64,000 nucleotides of DNA. Source: Actinomyces lilanjuaniae. Lineage in GTDB: Bacteria; Actinomycetota; Actinomycetes; Actinomycetales; Actinomycetaceae. The notes under the pieces were generated by a model, which saw nothing but the letters and a program-made list of their open reading frames with translations, searched no databases and had not been told where the DNA came from. Below, one piece after another: positions 45,257 through 54,024 of the stretch (the stretch's first letter is position 1; each line of letters opens with the position of its first letter). The stretch is taken from the NCBI RefSeq assembly GCF_003606385.1, contig NZ_CP032514.1:2914001-2978000 (forward strand), written 5' to 3'. Made by a program: the position numbers and the translations under genes.

Positions 45257-45712
45257 TTAGCGGGCTGCGACGACATTGACCTCAAGACGGGCGACGACGT
45301 CAGCGTGCAGGCGCACTGAGCCGCTGTGGCGGCCGGTGGACTTGATAGGAGGAGTCATGTCGATCTTGCGACGGTCGACATCAGGACCACCTGCCTCCTT
45401 GACTGCCTCGGCCAGCGCAGCCGTGGTCACTGCGCCAAAGAGGCGTCCGCCGGCGCCGGCCCGGGCCGTCACGGTCACGACGTTCCCATTGAGCCAGTCG
45501 CGGGCCGCATGGGCCTGGTCAAGGGAGTGGATGGCCCGACGACGCCGCGCCTCGTTCATCTGGTCAATCTGGCGTTGGGCACCCTTGGTCCAGGGTGTGG
45601 CCAACTTGCGGGGTACCAGGTAGTTACGGGCGTATCCGTCCTTAACCTCTACGACCTCGCCTGCGGCACCCAGGTGGGCCACGTCATGGGTGAGGATCAG
45701 CTTGGTTGTCAT
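45257..45712 (-). CDS. rplI: 50S ribosomal protein L9
   Basis: 151 residues. N-domain MTTKLILTHDVAHLGAAGEVVEVKDGYARNYLVPR is the L9 signature; the long connecting helix and the C-domain (GRLFGAVTTAALAEAVK) follow. Last gene of rpsF-ssb-rpsR-rplI. Confidence 0.98.
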   Translation of the reverse strand: MTTKLILTHDVAHLGAAGEVVEVKDGYARNYLVPRKLATPWTKGAQRQIDQMNEARRRRAIHSLDQAHAARDWLNGNVVTVTARAGAGGRLFGAVTTAALAEAVKEAGGPDVDRRKIDMTPPIKSTGRHSGSVRLHADVVARLEVNVVAAR

Positions 45713-45727
45713 CTCAACAGCCTCCTG

Positions 45728-45964
45728 TCAGCGAGCCGAGCTCGAGTAGGGAAGCAGCGCCATCTCCCGGGCGTTCTTCACAGCCTTGGCGATCTTGCGC
45801 TGGTCCTGGACAGAGACGCCCGTGACACGGCGGGCACGAATCTTGCCACGGTCGGAGATGAACTTGCGCAGGGTTGCTGTGTCCTTGTAGTCGATCCTGC
45901 CGACCTTGACGGTCTTAACCGGGCTGACCTTCTTCTTGGGCTTGCGAAGTTGGGGCTTCGCCAT
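45728..45964 (-). CDS. rpsR: 30S ribosomal protein S18
   Basis: 78 residues, [48 protein letters not shown] body with the S18 signature. No CxxC zinc motif is present (zinc-independent form). 15 bases before rplI. Confidence 0.98.
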   Translation of the reverse strand: MAKPQLRKPKKKVSPVKTVKVGRIDYKDTATLRKFISDRGKIRARRVTGVSVQDQRKIAKAVKNAREMALLPYSSSAR

Positions 45965-46048
45965 AGTGGTACTCCTTGGTCTGAGCGCCTGGGCGCTCTA
46001 CGAGATGATTTTTCGGGTGAGTGGGGACGGGGGAGGAGGCCAGTAGCG

Positions 46049-46675
46049 TCAACAGTGCCAGTGACGTCCACGGAGAGCAGCGCGCTGGACGCGATGCCGG
46101 TCAGAACGGGGGCTCGTCCCCGAACGACGTGGAGCCGCCCGTGGCCCAGGGGTCGTCGGGGCGCCACCAGCCGGAGCGTTGTAGCTGGGCTGGCCACCAA
46201 AGCCGCCGCCCTGCTGGCCTCCCTGGCCGCCAAAACCACCCTGCGACTGGCCGCCGAAACCGCCCTGGGGACCCCCCTGACCACCGAAGCCGCCCTGCTG
46301 GCCACCACCGCGGGGGTTACGGGTGACCTGGGCCTTGGCGTACCTCAGAGAAGGGCCGATCTCGTCGACCTGCATCTCCACCACGGTGCGGTTCTCGCCC
46401 TCACGGGTGGTGAAGGAGCGCTGGACCAGGCGCCCCTGGACGATGACGCGGGTGCCCTTGGTCAGGGACTCCGCCACGTTCTCCGCGGCGTCCCTCCAGA
46501 TGGAGCAGCGCATGAACAGGGTCTCCCCGTCACGCCACTCCTGGGCCTGGCGGTCAAAGGTACGCGGCGTGGAGGCCACGGTGAACGACGCGACCGCAGC
46601 CCCGGAGGGGGTGAAGCGCATCTCGGGGTCCGCCGTCAGGTTCCCCACGACGGTGATGACAGTGTCTCCAGCCAT
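46049..46675 (-). CDS. ssb: Single-stranded DNA-binding protein, C-terminus frameshifted
   Basis: OB-fold intact ([57 protein letters not shown]) followed by a Gly/Gln-rich linker of GGFGGQ repeats. The frame then shifts at the GGGG run 46158-46161: as read, the tail is [14 protein letters not shown]...WHC and ends at 46049. Adding one base gives [18 protein letters not shown] ending at 46101, the normal acidic tip that recruits repair and replication proteins. Without the tip SSB is normally non-viable, so a consensus error is likely. Confidence 0.93.
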   Translation of the reverse strand: MAGDTVITVVGNLTADPEMRFTPSGAAVASFTVASTPRTFDRQAQEWRDGETLFMRCSIWRDAAENVAESLTKGTRVIVQGRLVQRSFTTREGENRTVVEMQVDEIGPSLRYAKAQVTRNPRGGGQQGGFGGQGGPQGGFGGQSQGGFGGQGGQQGGGFGGQPSYNAPAGGAPTTPGPRAAPRRSGTSPRSDRHRVQRAALRGRHWHC

Positions 46676-46700
46676 AGGTTTCTCCGTTCCCGGTAGGGGC

Positions 46701-46988
46701 TCAGGCCTCGGGGCGCAGCAGCTTGGTACGCAGGACAGTCTCGTTGAGGCCGAGCTGGCGGTCGAGCTCCTGAGCGGTCTCAGGGGTCGCTGTCATATCC
46801 ACGACGGCGTAGATGCCCTCGGACTTCTTGTTGATCTCGTAGGCCAGGCGGCGCTTGCCCCAGATATCGACCTTGTCCACAGTGCCCCCGCTGCTGGGGA
46901 CAACCTGCAGCATCTTCTCCAGCGCGGAGCCGACAGTGCGCTCATCCGTAGCAGGGTCAAGGATGATCATGATCTCGTAGTGACGCAT
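46701..46988 (-). CDS. rpsF: 30S ribosomal protein S6
   Basis: 95 residues beginning [16 protein letters not shown], with the [21 protein letters not shown] strand. Start at 46988 has GGAGGTGGG upstream. First gene of the ribosomal/ssb operon. S6 and S18 bind each other on 16S rRNA. Confidence 0.98.
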   Translation of the reverse strand: MRHYEIMIILDPATDERTVGSALEKMLQVVPSSGGTVDKVDIWGKRRLAYEINKKSEGIYAVVDMTATPETAQELDRQLGLNETVLRTKLLRPEA

Positions 46989-47338
46989 GCTTAGTACCCA
47001 CCTCCTCTGGTCTTCAGCGGTCACGGTCCTTCCGTGACAGGAGGGTGATGCGTACGGCGCACCGTGCGGCAGGGGACCTGGTACAGGCCCGCTGACGCAG
47101 ACCGGCGCAGCCAGTGGCCCAGACTACCGGAGACCAGGCAGGGCCGAGAAGACCCGGCAGGCCGGTGTGACGTGCCGTGCCACACGTCAACAGCGTCTAG
47201 CACCCCTCAGCGCCCGCCCCACGGCCCCGTGCCAGCGGCCGGGAGCCTGAGCACGGCCCAGCAGCTGAGCCGGAAGACGGCAGAGCCGGGGGAGTGCCCC
47301 CAGGGCGCAGGGATTAGTGGTCAGTCGCCGCCCTAAAA
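46989..47338. other. Leader region of the rpsF operon
   Basis: 350 bases between the PBP stop and rpsF with no gene. Several GC-rich inverted repeats occur, but I could not recognise a defined S6:S18 leader motif or a clear promoter. Confidence 0.4.
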
Positions 47339-49840
47339 TTACTCCGTCTCGGACTCGGGCGGACTGTCCGGCAGCTCAGCACCCCCTCCACCACCAGAGT
47401 TACCGCCCGAGTCAGTGCCACCGCCCGAGTCAGTGCCACCGCCCGGGTCAGTGCCATCGCCCCCGGAACCGCCCGGATCCTCCTGCTCCACCGGCGGCTG
47501 CACAGGTTCCTGAGTGACTGGGGCCTCAACCGTCGGCTGAGCAGGTGCCTCGGTAGCAGGTGCCTCGGTAGCAGGCGCCTCGGTAGCAGGCTCCTCTACA
47601 GGGGCCTCCTCTACAGGGGCCTCCTCTACAGGGGCCTCCTCTACGGGCGCCTGGTCCTGAGACCCGGAGTCGGTGGAGGGCTGCTGGTAGTCCTCGGCAA
47701 CCTCGCCCGCCTCCCCGTGAATCGCACCGCGGGTGTAGGAACCAGCCGTGCGCTCGGGGAAGGCCTCAACAGGAACATCCTCCAGGGCCACCGACATGTA
47801 GTCCACAAAGATGTCAGCCGGGTAGGTGGAGCCGGTAATCTCGCTGTACTCGCCCCAGGGAGTGATCGACTCCTCCGTCCCGTCCTCACCCGACTGGTAG
47901 AGAGTCACGGCAGTCACCACCTGCGGGGTGAAGCCGACGAACTGGGCGGACTTGTTGTCCGAGGAGGAGCCGGTCTTGGCTGCGATAGGGCGCCCCAGGG
48001 CGAGCACCTTGGTCGCGCTCCCCTCGTTGACCACCTGCTGGAGGGCGTAGTCCGCGTCCGCCATGACCCCCTCATCAAACTCCTGGGAGCCCTCCGTGGG
48101 GGCCGCGTAGGCGACCGCGTCCTCCGAGTTCTTTACGGTGTCCACAATGTGGGTGTCGCGCTTGACCCCTTGGGCCGCAAAGGTGGAGTAGGCCCCGGCG
48201 ATGTCGATCGTGTGCGGAGAGGCCGAGCCCAGCACGTTCTGGATATAGTCGTTCATCCCCTGGGTGTCCTCCGGGTAGCCGGCGCGGACGGCCGCCTCGT
48301 TCGTCAGCTCGGGCCCCACGTCCTGGTTGAGCTGGAGGTAGGGAGTGTTGATCGAGTGGGCAGTGGACTTCACCAGGTCCGACCAGCCGTAGGAGGCGTT
48401 CTGGTAGTTCTGGAACTGGTGGCCCGCAATGGTCATGGGCGAGTCACCCACGTATCCGTTAGCCAGGGTCGCCCCGTTCTCCAGCGCCGCCACCAGCGCG
48501 AAGGGCTTGTAGGTGGACCCAGCCTGGGCCATGGCGTCGGTCGCGGTGTTGACCTGGTTCGTCAGGTAGTCCTCCCCCCCGTACAGGGACAGGATTCCCC
48601 CGGTTGAGGCATCGACGGAGACCAGGGCCACGTGCAGGTTCTCCGAGTGCCCCTCCGGCAGACCCTGGGCAGAAGCGACGGCCGCGTCCTGGTCGGTCTT
48701 GTCGATCGTGGTGACAATCTGAAAGCCACCGGTGTCGATCTCCTCCTCGCTCAGGCCGGCCTTCTCCTGGAGCTCGGCGCGCACCATCTGCAGCAGGTAG
48801 CCGTTGGTGCCGGCGTAGACCTGCTCTGTACTCGGCGTAACCGTCTCCGGGAAGGCCGCGGAGTCGTACTCCTCCTGGGTGATGTAGTCATCCTCGAGCA
48901 TGTAGTCCATGACCCGTTCCCACCGGACCTCAGCCTGGTCCGGGTCCACCGCAGGGTCCCAGGAGCTGGGAGAGGGTAGGACACCGGCCAGCAGGGCTGC
49001 CTCCGAGACGGTCAGGTCCGCCGCAGACTTGTCGAAGAACGCCTGAGCCGCAGTCTCGATGCCGTAGGCACCCCTCCCGTAGTAGACGGTGTTGAGGTAG
49101 GCGCCCAGGATCTCCTCCTTCGACTGCTGCTGGTCGATCTTGATGGCCATGATGGCCTGCTGGAACTTGCCGAAGTAGGAGCTGGTAGTGTCAACGTAGT
49201 AGTTCTTGACGTACTGCTGCGTCAACGTGGACGCACCCTGGGTCTCGCCCCCACGGAGGTTGTTCCACAGGGCTCGGGCAATGCCCCTGGGGTCCACACC
49301 GCTGTTGGAGTAGAAGGAGCGGTCCTCAGAGGCCACCACGGCGTTGCCCACGTAGTCCGGCAGGGAGTCAGCGTCCACCACCTTCCGGTTGTGCTCGGCA
49401 AACTTACCCATCGCGGTGGTTCCGTCGGAGTAGTAGACGGTCGTGGCCTGCGCCAGGGCGAACTCGTTGGGCTCAGGGACCCTGATGGTGGCGTAGGCGT
49501 AGGCGAAGGTGCCGACCACGGCCAGGACCAGGAAGAGGAAGCTTCCCATGACAAAGCGCCAGCTCGGAAGCCAGCGCCGGACCGGCCCCTTTCCGGCGCG
49601 CGGGTAGTTGAGGAAACGACGTCGTGCCTTGGCTCCTGAGGCTGCGACGCTACCAGCCGCAGCCGACACAGCCGTACCCGCCCCCCGGGCCCGGTCCGCA
49701 GACCTGCGGGCCCAAGGAAGACGGGGAAACGTACGGGTGGATGCCGCAGAGGAGTCAGTCCCCTCGCGCTCAGCGCTCGCCACCTGAGCCAGCTTCTTGC
49801 CGCTAGGACGAGAGCCACCCGGGTTCATGTTGTCTGCCAC
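47339..49840 (-). CDS. Class A penicillin-binding protein (transglycosylase/transpeptidase)
   Basis: 833 residues. A basic cytoplasmic N-terminus, one membrane helix (VMGSFLFLVLAVVGTFAYAYA), GT51 glycosyltransferase (EDRSFYSNSGVDPRGIARALWNN; GASTLTQQYVKNYYV), then the transpeptidase with SxxK in GSTYKPFAL and KTGSSSDNKSAQFVG. Builds and cross-links peptidoglycan. The tail of about 120 residues is made of tandem repeats: EEAPV four times, ATEAP three times and GGTDSG-type units. GTG 49840 or ATG 49828 start; GAGGAG precedes. Upstream of rpsF as in related genera. Confidence 0.94.
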   Translation of the reverse strand: MADNMNPGGSRPSGKKLAQVASAEREGTDSSAASTRTFPRLPWARRSADRARGAGTAVSAAAGSVAASGAKARRRFLNYPRAGKGPVRRWLPSWRFVMGSFLFLVLAVVGTFAYAYATIRVPEPNEFALAQATTVYYSDGTTAMGKFAEHNRKVVDADSLPDYVGNAVVASEDRSFYSNSGVDPRGIARALWNNLRGGETQGASTLTQQYVKNYYVDTTSSYFGKFQQAIMAIKIDQQQSKEEILGAYLNTVYYGRGAYGIETAAQAFFDKSAADLTVSEAALLAGVLPSPSSWDPAVDPDQAEVRWERVMDYMLEDDYITQEEYDSAAFPETVTPSTEQVYAGTNGYLLQMVRAELQEKAGLSEEEIDTGGFQIVTTIDKTDQDAAVASAQGLPEGHSENLHVALVSVDASTGGILSLYGGEDYLTNQVNTATDAMAQAGSTYKPFALVAALENGATLANGYVGDSPMTIAGHQFQNYQNASYGWSDLVKSTAHSINTPYLQLNQDVGPELTNEAAVRAGYPEDTQGMNDYIQNVLGSASPHTIDIAGAYSTFAAQGVKRDTHIVDTVKNSEDAVAYAAPTEGSQEFDEGVMADADYALQQVVNEGSATKVLALGRPIAAKTGSSSDNKSAQFVGFTPQVVTAVTLYQSGEDGTEESITPWGEYSEITGSTYPADIFVDYMSVALEDVPVEAFPERTAGSYTRGAIHGEAGEVAEDYQQPSTDSGSQDQAPVEEAPVEEAPVEEAPVEEPATEAPATEAPATEAPAQPTVEAPVTQEPVQPPVEQEDPGGSGGDGTDPGGGTDSGGGTDSGGNSGGGGGAELPDSPPESETE
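47395..47645 (-). repeat. Tandem repeats encoding the PBP tail
   Basis: Three in-frame arrays: an 18-base unit GCCCGAGTCAGTGCCACC about three times, a 15-base unit GGTGCCTCGGTAGCA three times, and a 15-base unit TCTACAGGGGCCTCC three to four times. All unit lengths are multiples of three. Confidence 0.85.
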
Positions 49841-49852
49841 GCGCTCCTCGCT

Positions 49853-50053
49853 TCAGTTGACGGCCATGACATCGGTTGACACCAACCGGTTTCGGTCGGT
49901 CTCGACTGACACCGCCTCAGCACCTGCCGGTACCAGCAGACGGTAGGCGACGCCTGCCCGACGGACCTCCTGCACGGAGCCCGTTCGTACGAGGATAGTA
50001 GCCTTGCCTGTTACTCGCGCTGTGAGGTACACCCGGACACCTCGACCCGGCAC
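49853..50053 (-). CDS. Small hypothetical protein upstream of the PBP gene
   Basis: 66 codons (RVYLTARVTGKATILVRTGSVQEVRRAGVAYRLLVPAGAEAVSVETDRNRLVSTDVMAVN, abbreviated reading), beta-rich and without membrane helix. Its stop lies 12 bases before the PBP start on the same strand. GTG 50053 or GTG 50032 (better spaced from AGGTG). No family recognised; it may be a real small gene or a chance frame. Confidence 0.4.
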   Translation of the reverse strand: MPGRGVRVYLTARVTGKATILVRTGSVQEVRRAGVAYRLLVPAGAEAVSVETDRNRLVSTDVMAVN

Positions 50054-50628
50054 GCCAGAAGAGTGGGCAGGACTGTCCCAGGACGCTCACCACGCCCGCC
50101 CTGGACTACCCCGCCGTACCGGGCCTGCCAGCCGCTCCCGCGCGTCAGCTGCCCTCAAGGTCAGTCCGGGCCGACACCGAGCTGCGTGGGCCCGAGCCCG
50201 GGCACTCCCACCAGCCCGGGCTCTCTACGCGACCAAGGACACACGAGCAGTCTAGGCTCTCACCGGTGCAGCGGCGCACGGCACAGGCGCACCGGCAGGA
50301 CCGGGCTGCGGCTGAGACAGGACCAGGACGTGGGTGATGACAAAAAGCTCACCCGCACTAGGAGACTCATGACAAAAGGCCTACCTGGTCCGCGATAGTC
50401 TTTTGCGCGGGCGCCCGGAGAACGTCGGCTCCCGTGGACGGCATGTGCGATGGCTGCCCACGGGGGCCGACAGCCCAGACAGCGTCAGGACTCTCCCGGC
50501 GGCATCCACTTCCGGGCGCTTCCAGGTACTGCGCACCGTCGTCAGCACTTGTGACACCCCTCCTATCTTTCCCCTGCCCACAGTGTCAGGCTTGCCAGGA
50601 GAAACTACTCCTGCTGGGATGCGGGCTC
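50054..50628. other. Intergenic region before the P-type ATPase
   Basis: 575 bases without a recognised gene. Holds two tiny overlapping frames on the plus strand, MTKSSPALGDS (50337-50372) and MTKGLPGPR (50369-50398), joined by ATGA, the second with GGAG upstream. No known riboswitch fold was recognised. Confidence 0.35.
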
Positions 50629-53595
50629 ATGACTTCCAGGACAGCTCAGGACACCGGTACTGCCGTGCCTTTCTCCCGCCTCGCCTCCTCGGTGGTCTCA
50701 GACCTGGGCACAACGACCACTACAGGGCTGACCGCCACCGAGGCGTCCCGGCGCCTGGCCGCCGACGGCCCCAATGACCTGCCGTCCGCACCTGCCGTAC
50801 CTGCGTGGAGGCGCCTCCTGTCCCAGCTCAACGACCCGCTCATCCACCTGCTGCTGGTCGCTGTGGTCATCTCCGCCGCCGCCTGGGCCCTGGAGGGATC
50901 TCACGGGGTCCCGGTCGACTCGCTCGTCATCCTGGCCGTTGTCATCCTCAACGCCGTGATCGGCCTCGTCCAGGAGAGCAAGGCCGCTGACGCTGTCGCA
51001 GCCCTGTCAGAAATGACCCGGGCCACCTCAACCGTCCTACGTGACGGATCACGGCTCGTCGTGCCCTCCTCCGAGCTCGTCGTCGGGGACGTCCTGCTCC
51101 TGTCCGAGGGGGACCAGGTGGGAGCCGACGCCCGCCTGCTGGAGACAGCCACCCTGCGCGTGGTGGAGTCCTCCCTGACTGGCGAGGCCGAGGCCGTCAC
51201 CAAGACACCAGACCCGGTCGGTCCCGACACGGACCTGGCCGACCGCACCTGCATGGTCTACCGCGGCACTGCTGTGGCCCAGGGCACCGGCCGGGCCGTC
51301 GTCGTGGCCACCGGGGCCGACACGGAGATGGGCGCCATCGCCCAGATGCTGGAGTCCGTCGAGGAGGAGCCGACCCCGCTACAGAAGGAGATCCACCAGA
51401 TCTCCAGGATGCTGGGAGTCATCGTCGTCGTTATCGCGGTGGTCGTGGTGAGCACCCTCTTGGCCCTGGCCAGCGACCGCAGCGCCGAGACTGTCATCCA
51501 GGCCCTGCTGCTGGGCGTGTCCCTGGCGGTGGCCGCAGTACCTGAGGGGCTGCCCGCCATCCTGTCAGTGGTCCTGGCACTGGGAGTCCAGCGCCTGGCC
51601 CTGCACCGGGCGGTGGTCAAGAAGCTGACCAGCGTGGAGACCCTCGGGTCGGCTTCGGTCATCTGCTCGGACAAGACCGGCACGCTCACTCGCTCGCAGA
51701 TGACCGTCCAGGAGGTGGTCACCGCCTCGGGAACCGCTGTAGTCACCGGGACCGGCTACGCCCCTACCGGCCAGGTAGCCCCCGACGCCGACCGCGACGG
51801 CCGTCCCGACCCTGAGCCCCTGGCAGGTGCGCTGGCCGACGAGGTCACGGTGGTGCTCTCCGGCGGGGCGATGGCCTCAGACGCTGAGCTGAGCGTGACC
51901 GACGAGGTGTGGAGCGTCATCGGCGACCCCACCGAAGGCGCCTTCCTCGTGGCGGAGAGAAAGCTCGGCACCGACGGGAGCCGCCAGGGACGCTTCACCC
52001 GTGTGGGCGAGATCCCCTTCACCTCCGAGCGCAAGATGATGTCCGTGCTGTACAGCGACGCCAGGCACGGCACCATCCTCGTGTCCAAGGGAGCACCCGA
52101 CGTACTCCTGGAACGCTGTACACGGGTCCGCGTGGACGGTACCGCCACCGTCCTGGATGAGAAGCTGGCCACCCGCCTCACCAATCACGTCACGGACATG
52201 TCCGGCCGGGCCCTGCGCACCCTGGCAGTGGCCTACCGGGTGCTCAGCCAGGAGGAGGCTGAGCGTGTGAGCGCGATCTCGCACGGGACGGGAGCAGGCG
52301 GCACAACCGCTGCGGCTGAAACCCCAGGCTCCCCGCAGACCACAGGCTCCGCGCACAGCCCCTCCGTCACGGCCGCCGTCCCTGCAGATGCCCCTGCAGA
52401 GCGCTCTGACCTCTCCGACCTGGAGCACGACCTGGTCATGGCCGGCGTCGTGGGCATCATCGACCCGCCCCGCCCCGAGGCAGCCACCGCCGTCGCCGAG
52501 GCCCACCGCGCCGGGGTACGCGTCCTCATGATTACCGGGGACCACCCGGCCACCGCCGGGCGCATCGCCGCCGACCTGGGTCTGGCCGAGCGCGGAGCGC
52601 GAGTGGTGACCGGCCGCGAGCTGAGCACGATGGACGAGAACGCGCTGGACGCCGCCGTCGCCGAGGCCAACGTCTACGCCCGGGTGGCGCCCGAGCACAA
52701 GATGCGGATCGTCCACGCCCTGCGCTCCCAGGGCCACACGGTGTCCATGACCGGCGACGGCGTCAACGATGCTCCCGCCCTGCGAGCCGCCGACATCGGT
52801 GTGGCTATGGGGATCACCGGCACTCAGGTGACCAAGGAGGCCGCCGCCATGGTGCTGGCTGACGACAACTTCGCCACCATCGTGGACGCGGTGCGCGAGG
52901 GGCGGCGCATCTTCGACAACATCAAGAAGTTCCTGCGGTTCCTGCTGTCCTCCAACATGGGGGAGGTGCTCACTGTCTTCAGCGGCGTGGTGCTGGCCGG
53001 GGCCATCGGGTTGTCCCAGAACTCAGGGACTGACGTAGTGCTGCCCCTGCTGGCCACCCAGATTCTGTGGATCAACCTGGTCACCGACTCAGGACCGGCC
53101 CTAGCCATGGGGGTGGACCCCAGCGTCGAGGACGTTATGGGACGCCCGCCGCGCAAGCCTGACGACCGTGTGGTAGATGGCACTATGTGGGTCGGAGTGC
53201 TACTGGTGGGAGCGGTCATGGCTACCGCCACCCTGGGAACCCTGGACCTCTTCCTGCCCGGGGGGCTCATCCAGACCAGCCTGTCCACCGACGACCTGGA
53301 CACGGCCCGCACGGCGGCCTTCACCACCCTTGTGCTGGCCCAGCTGTTCAACACCCTCAACTCACGCTCAGAGCGGGTGAGCGCCTTCAGCCACCTCTTT
53401 GTCAACAAGTGGCTGTGGGGCTCTGTCCTCCTGGCCGTGCTGCTCCAGGTCGCCGTGGTGGAGGTGCCCCTGCTCCAGACGGCCTTCTCCACCCGTTCCC
53501 TGGACCTGACCCACTGGGCAGTCGTGGTGACCATGGCCTCCCTGGTGCTGTGGGCCGACGAGCTGCGCAAGGTGGTGGCACGGGTACTGGCCTGA
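50629..53595 (+). CDS. Cation-translocating P-type ATPase (P2A, Ca-type)
   Basis: 988 residues. Phosphorylated Asp in CSDKTGTLTRSQ, hinge MTGDGVNDAPALRAADIGVAMG, ion-site motif PEGLPAILSVVLALG, and actuator loop SLTGEAEAV (TGEA instead of the usual TGES). Ten helices, with C-terminal IQALLLGVSLAVAA and NLVTDSGPALAMG segments typical of SERCA/PMR1-like pumps. An Ala/Thr/Ser-rich insertion (about residues 555-590) lies in the nucleotide domain. Start at ATG 50629 (MTSRTAQD); the longer frame is Cys-rich but unsupported. Probable calcium or manganese export. Confidence 0.93.
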   Translation: MTSRTAQDTGTAVPFSRLASSVVSDLGTTTTTGLTATEASRRLAADGPNDLPSAPAVPAWRRLLSQLNDPLIHLLLVAVVISAAAWALEGSHGVPVDSLVILAVVILNAVIGLVQESKAADAVAALSEMTRATSTVLRDGSRLVVPSSELVVGDVLLLSEGDQVGADARLLETATLRVVESSLTGEAEAVTKTPDPVGPDTDLADRTCMVYRGTAVAQGTGRAVVVATGADTEMGAIAQMLESVEEEPTPLQKEIHQISRMLGVIVVVIAVVVVSTLLALASDRSAETVIQALLLGVSLAVAAVPEGLPAILSVVLALGVQRLALHRAVVKKLTSVETLGSASVICSDKTGTLTRSQMTVQEVVTASGTAVVTGTGYAPTGQVAPDADRDGRPDPEPLAGALADEVTVVLSGGAMASDAELSVTDEVWSVIGDPTEGAFLVAERKLGTDGSRQGRFTRVGEIPFTSERKMMSVLYSDARHGTILVSKGAPDVLLERCTRVRVDGTATVLDEKLATRLTNHVTDMSGRALRTLAVAYRVLSQEEAERVSAISHGTGAGGTTAAAETPGSPQTTGSAHSPSVTAAVPADAPAERSDLSDLEHDLVMAGVVGIIDPPRPEAATAVAEAHRAGVRVLMITGDHPATAGRIAADLGLAERGARVVTGRELSTMDENALDAAVAEANVYARVAPEHKMRIVHALRSQGHTVSMTGDGVNDAPALRAADIGVAMGITGTQVTKEAAAMVLADDNFATIVDAVREGRRIFDNIKKFLRFLLSSNMGEVLTVFSGVVLAGAIGLSQNSGTDVVLPLLATQILWINLVTDSGPALAMGVDPSVEDVMGRPPRKPDDRVVDGTMWVGVLLVGAVMATATLGTLDLFLPGGLIQTSLSTDDLDTARTAAFTTLVLAQLFNTLNSRSERVSAFSHLFVNKWLWGSVLLAVLLQVAVVEVPLLQTAFSTRSLDLTHWAVVVTMASLVLWADELRKVVARVLA

Positions 53596-54024
53596 CCAGG
53601 AGCACCAGCACCTCAGTCTCCACCACGTCGACAGCGCCCCCACGCTGTACGTCTTGAAGCCGGCACCTGGTTGTGGCCCACGGCACCAAGCACGCTCATT
53701 GCTGCCCCACAGGGCAATCACGAATTGCACCAGTCCCGCCTGCGGGGAGGTCTGGGCACAGGCTCAGCAGGCTCGGAGACCGCCGAACGGCTCCAACTCC
53801 CTGAACCGGCTCGAGCCGCCTCGGTAGCCCCGCGATGTAGCGAATCCTCATAGAATCCTCACAGAACGACCGGCACGTCAGTCATCTAGGAGGATTCGGC
53901 TGCTCTTGAGGATTTGGTCGCCTCTGCGGCAAGGCCGTGCGAGTGGTGGCGAGCCCGGGGGGTAACAGGCGCGGCTACCCGGCGGCTGGCAGCGGGCACC
54001 TGCGTTCCTGGCAGGACCACCCCG
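53596..54024. other. Intergenic region with dispersed palindromic repeat copy 2
   Basis: After the ATPase stop there is about 245 bases with nothing recognised, then the repeat at 53841-53899. The rest up to the repaired macrodomain stop at 54025 is only coding in the shifted frame of that gene. Confidence 0.4.
53841..53899. repeat. Dispersed palindromic repeat copy 2 (terminator-like)
   Basis: CGAATCCTC (53841-53849) pairs with GAGGATTCG (53890-53898). Bases 53853-53899 match the reverse complement of 25150-25196 at 40 of 47 positions. It lies between the convergent ATPase and macrodomain genes. Confidence 0.65.

Noticed and set aside
53886-54024. Arg/Ser-rich tail of the macrodomain protein as a new domain
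   Set aside because: It exists only because of the one-base shift at 54116-54120; the family C-terminus is present in the neighbouring frame.
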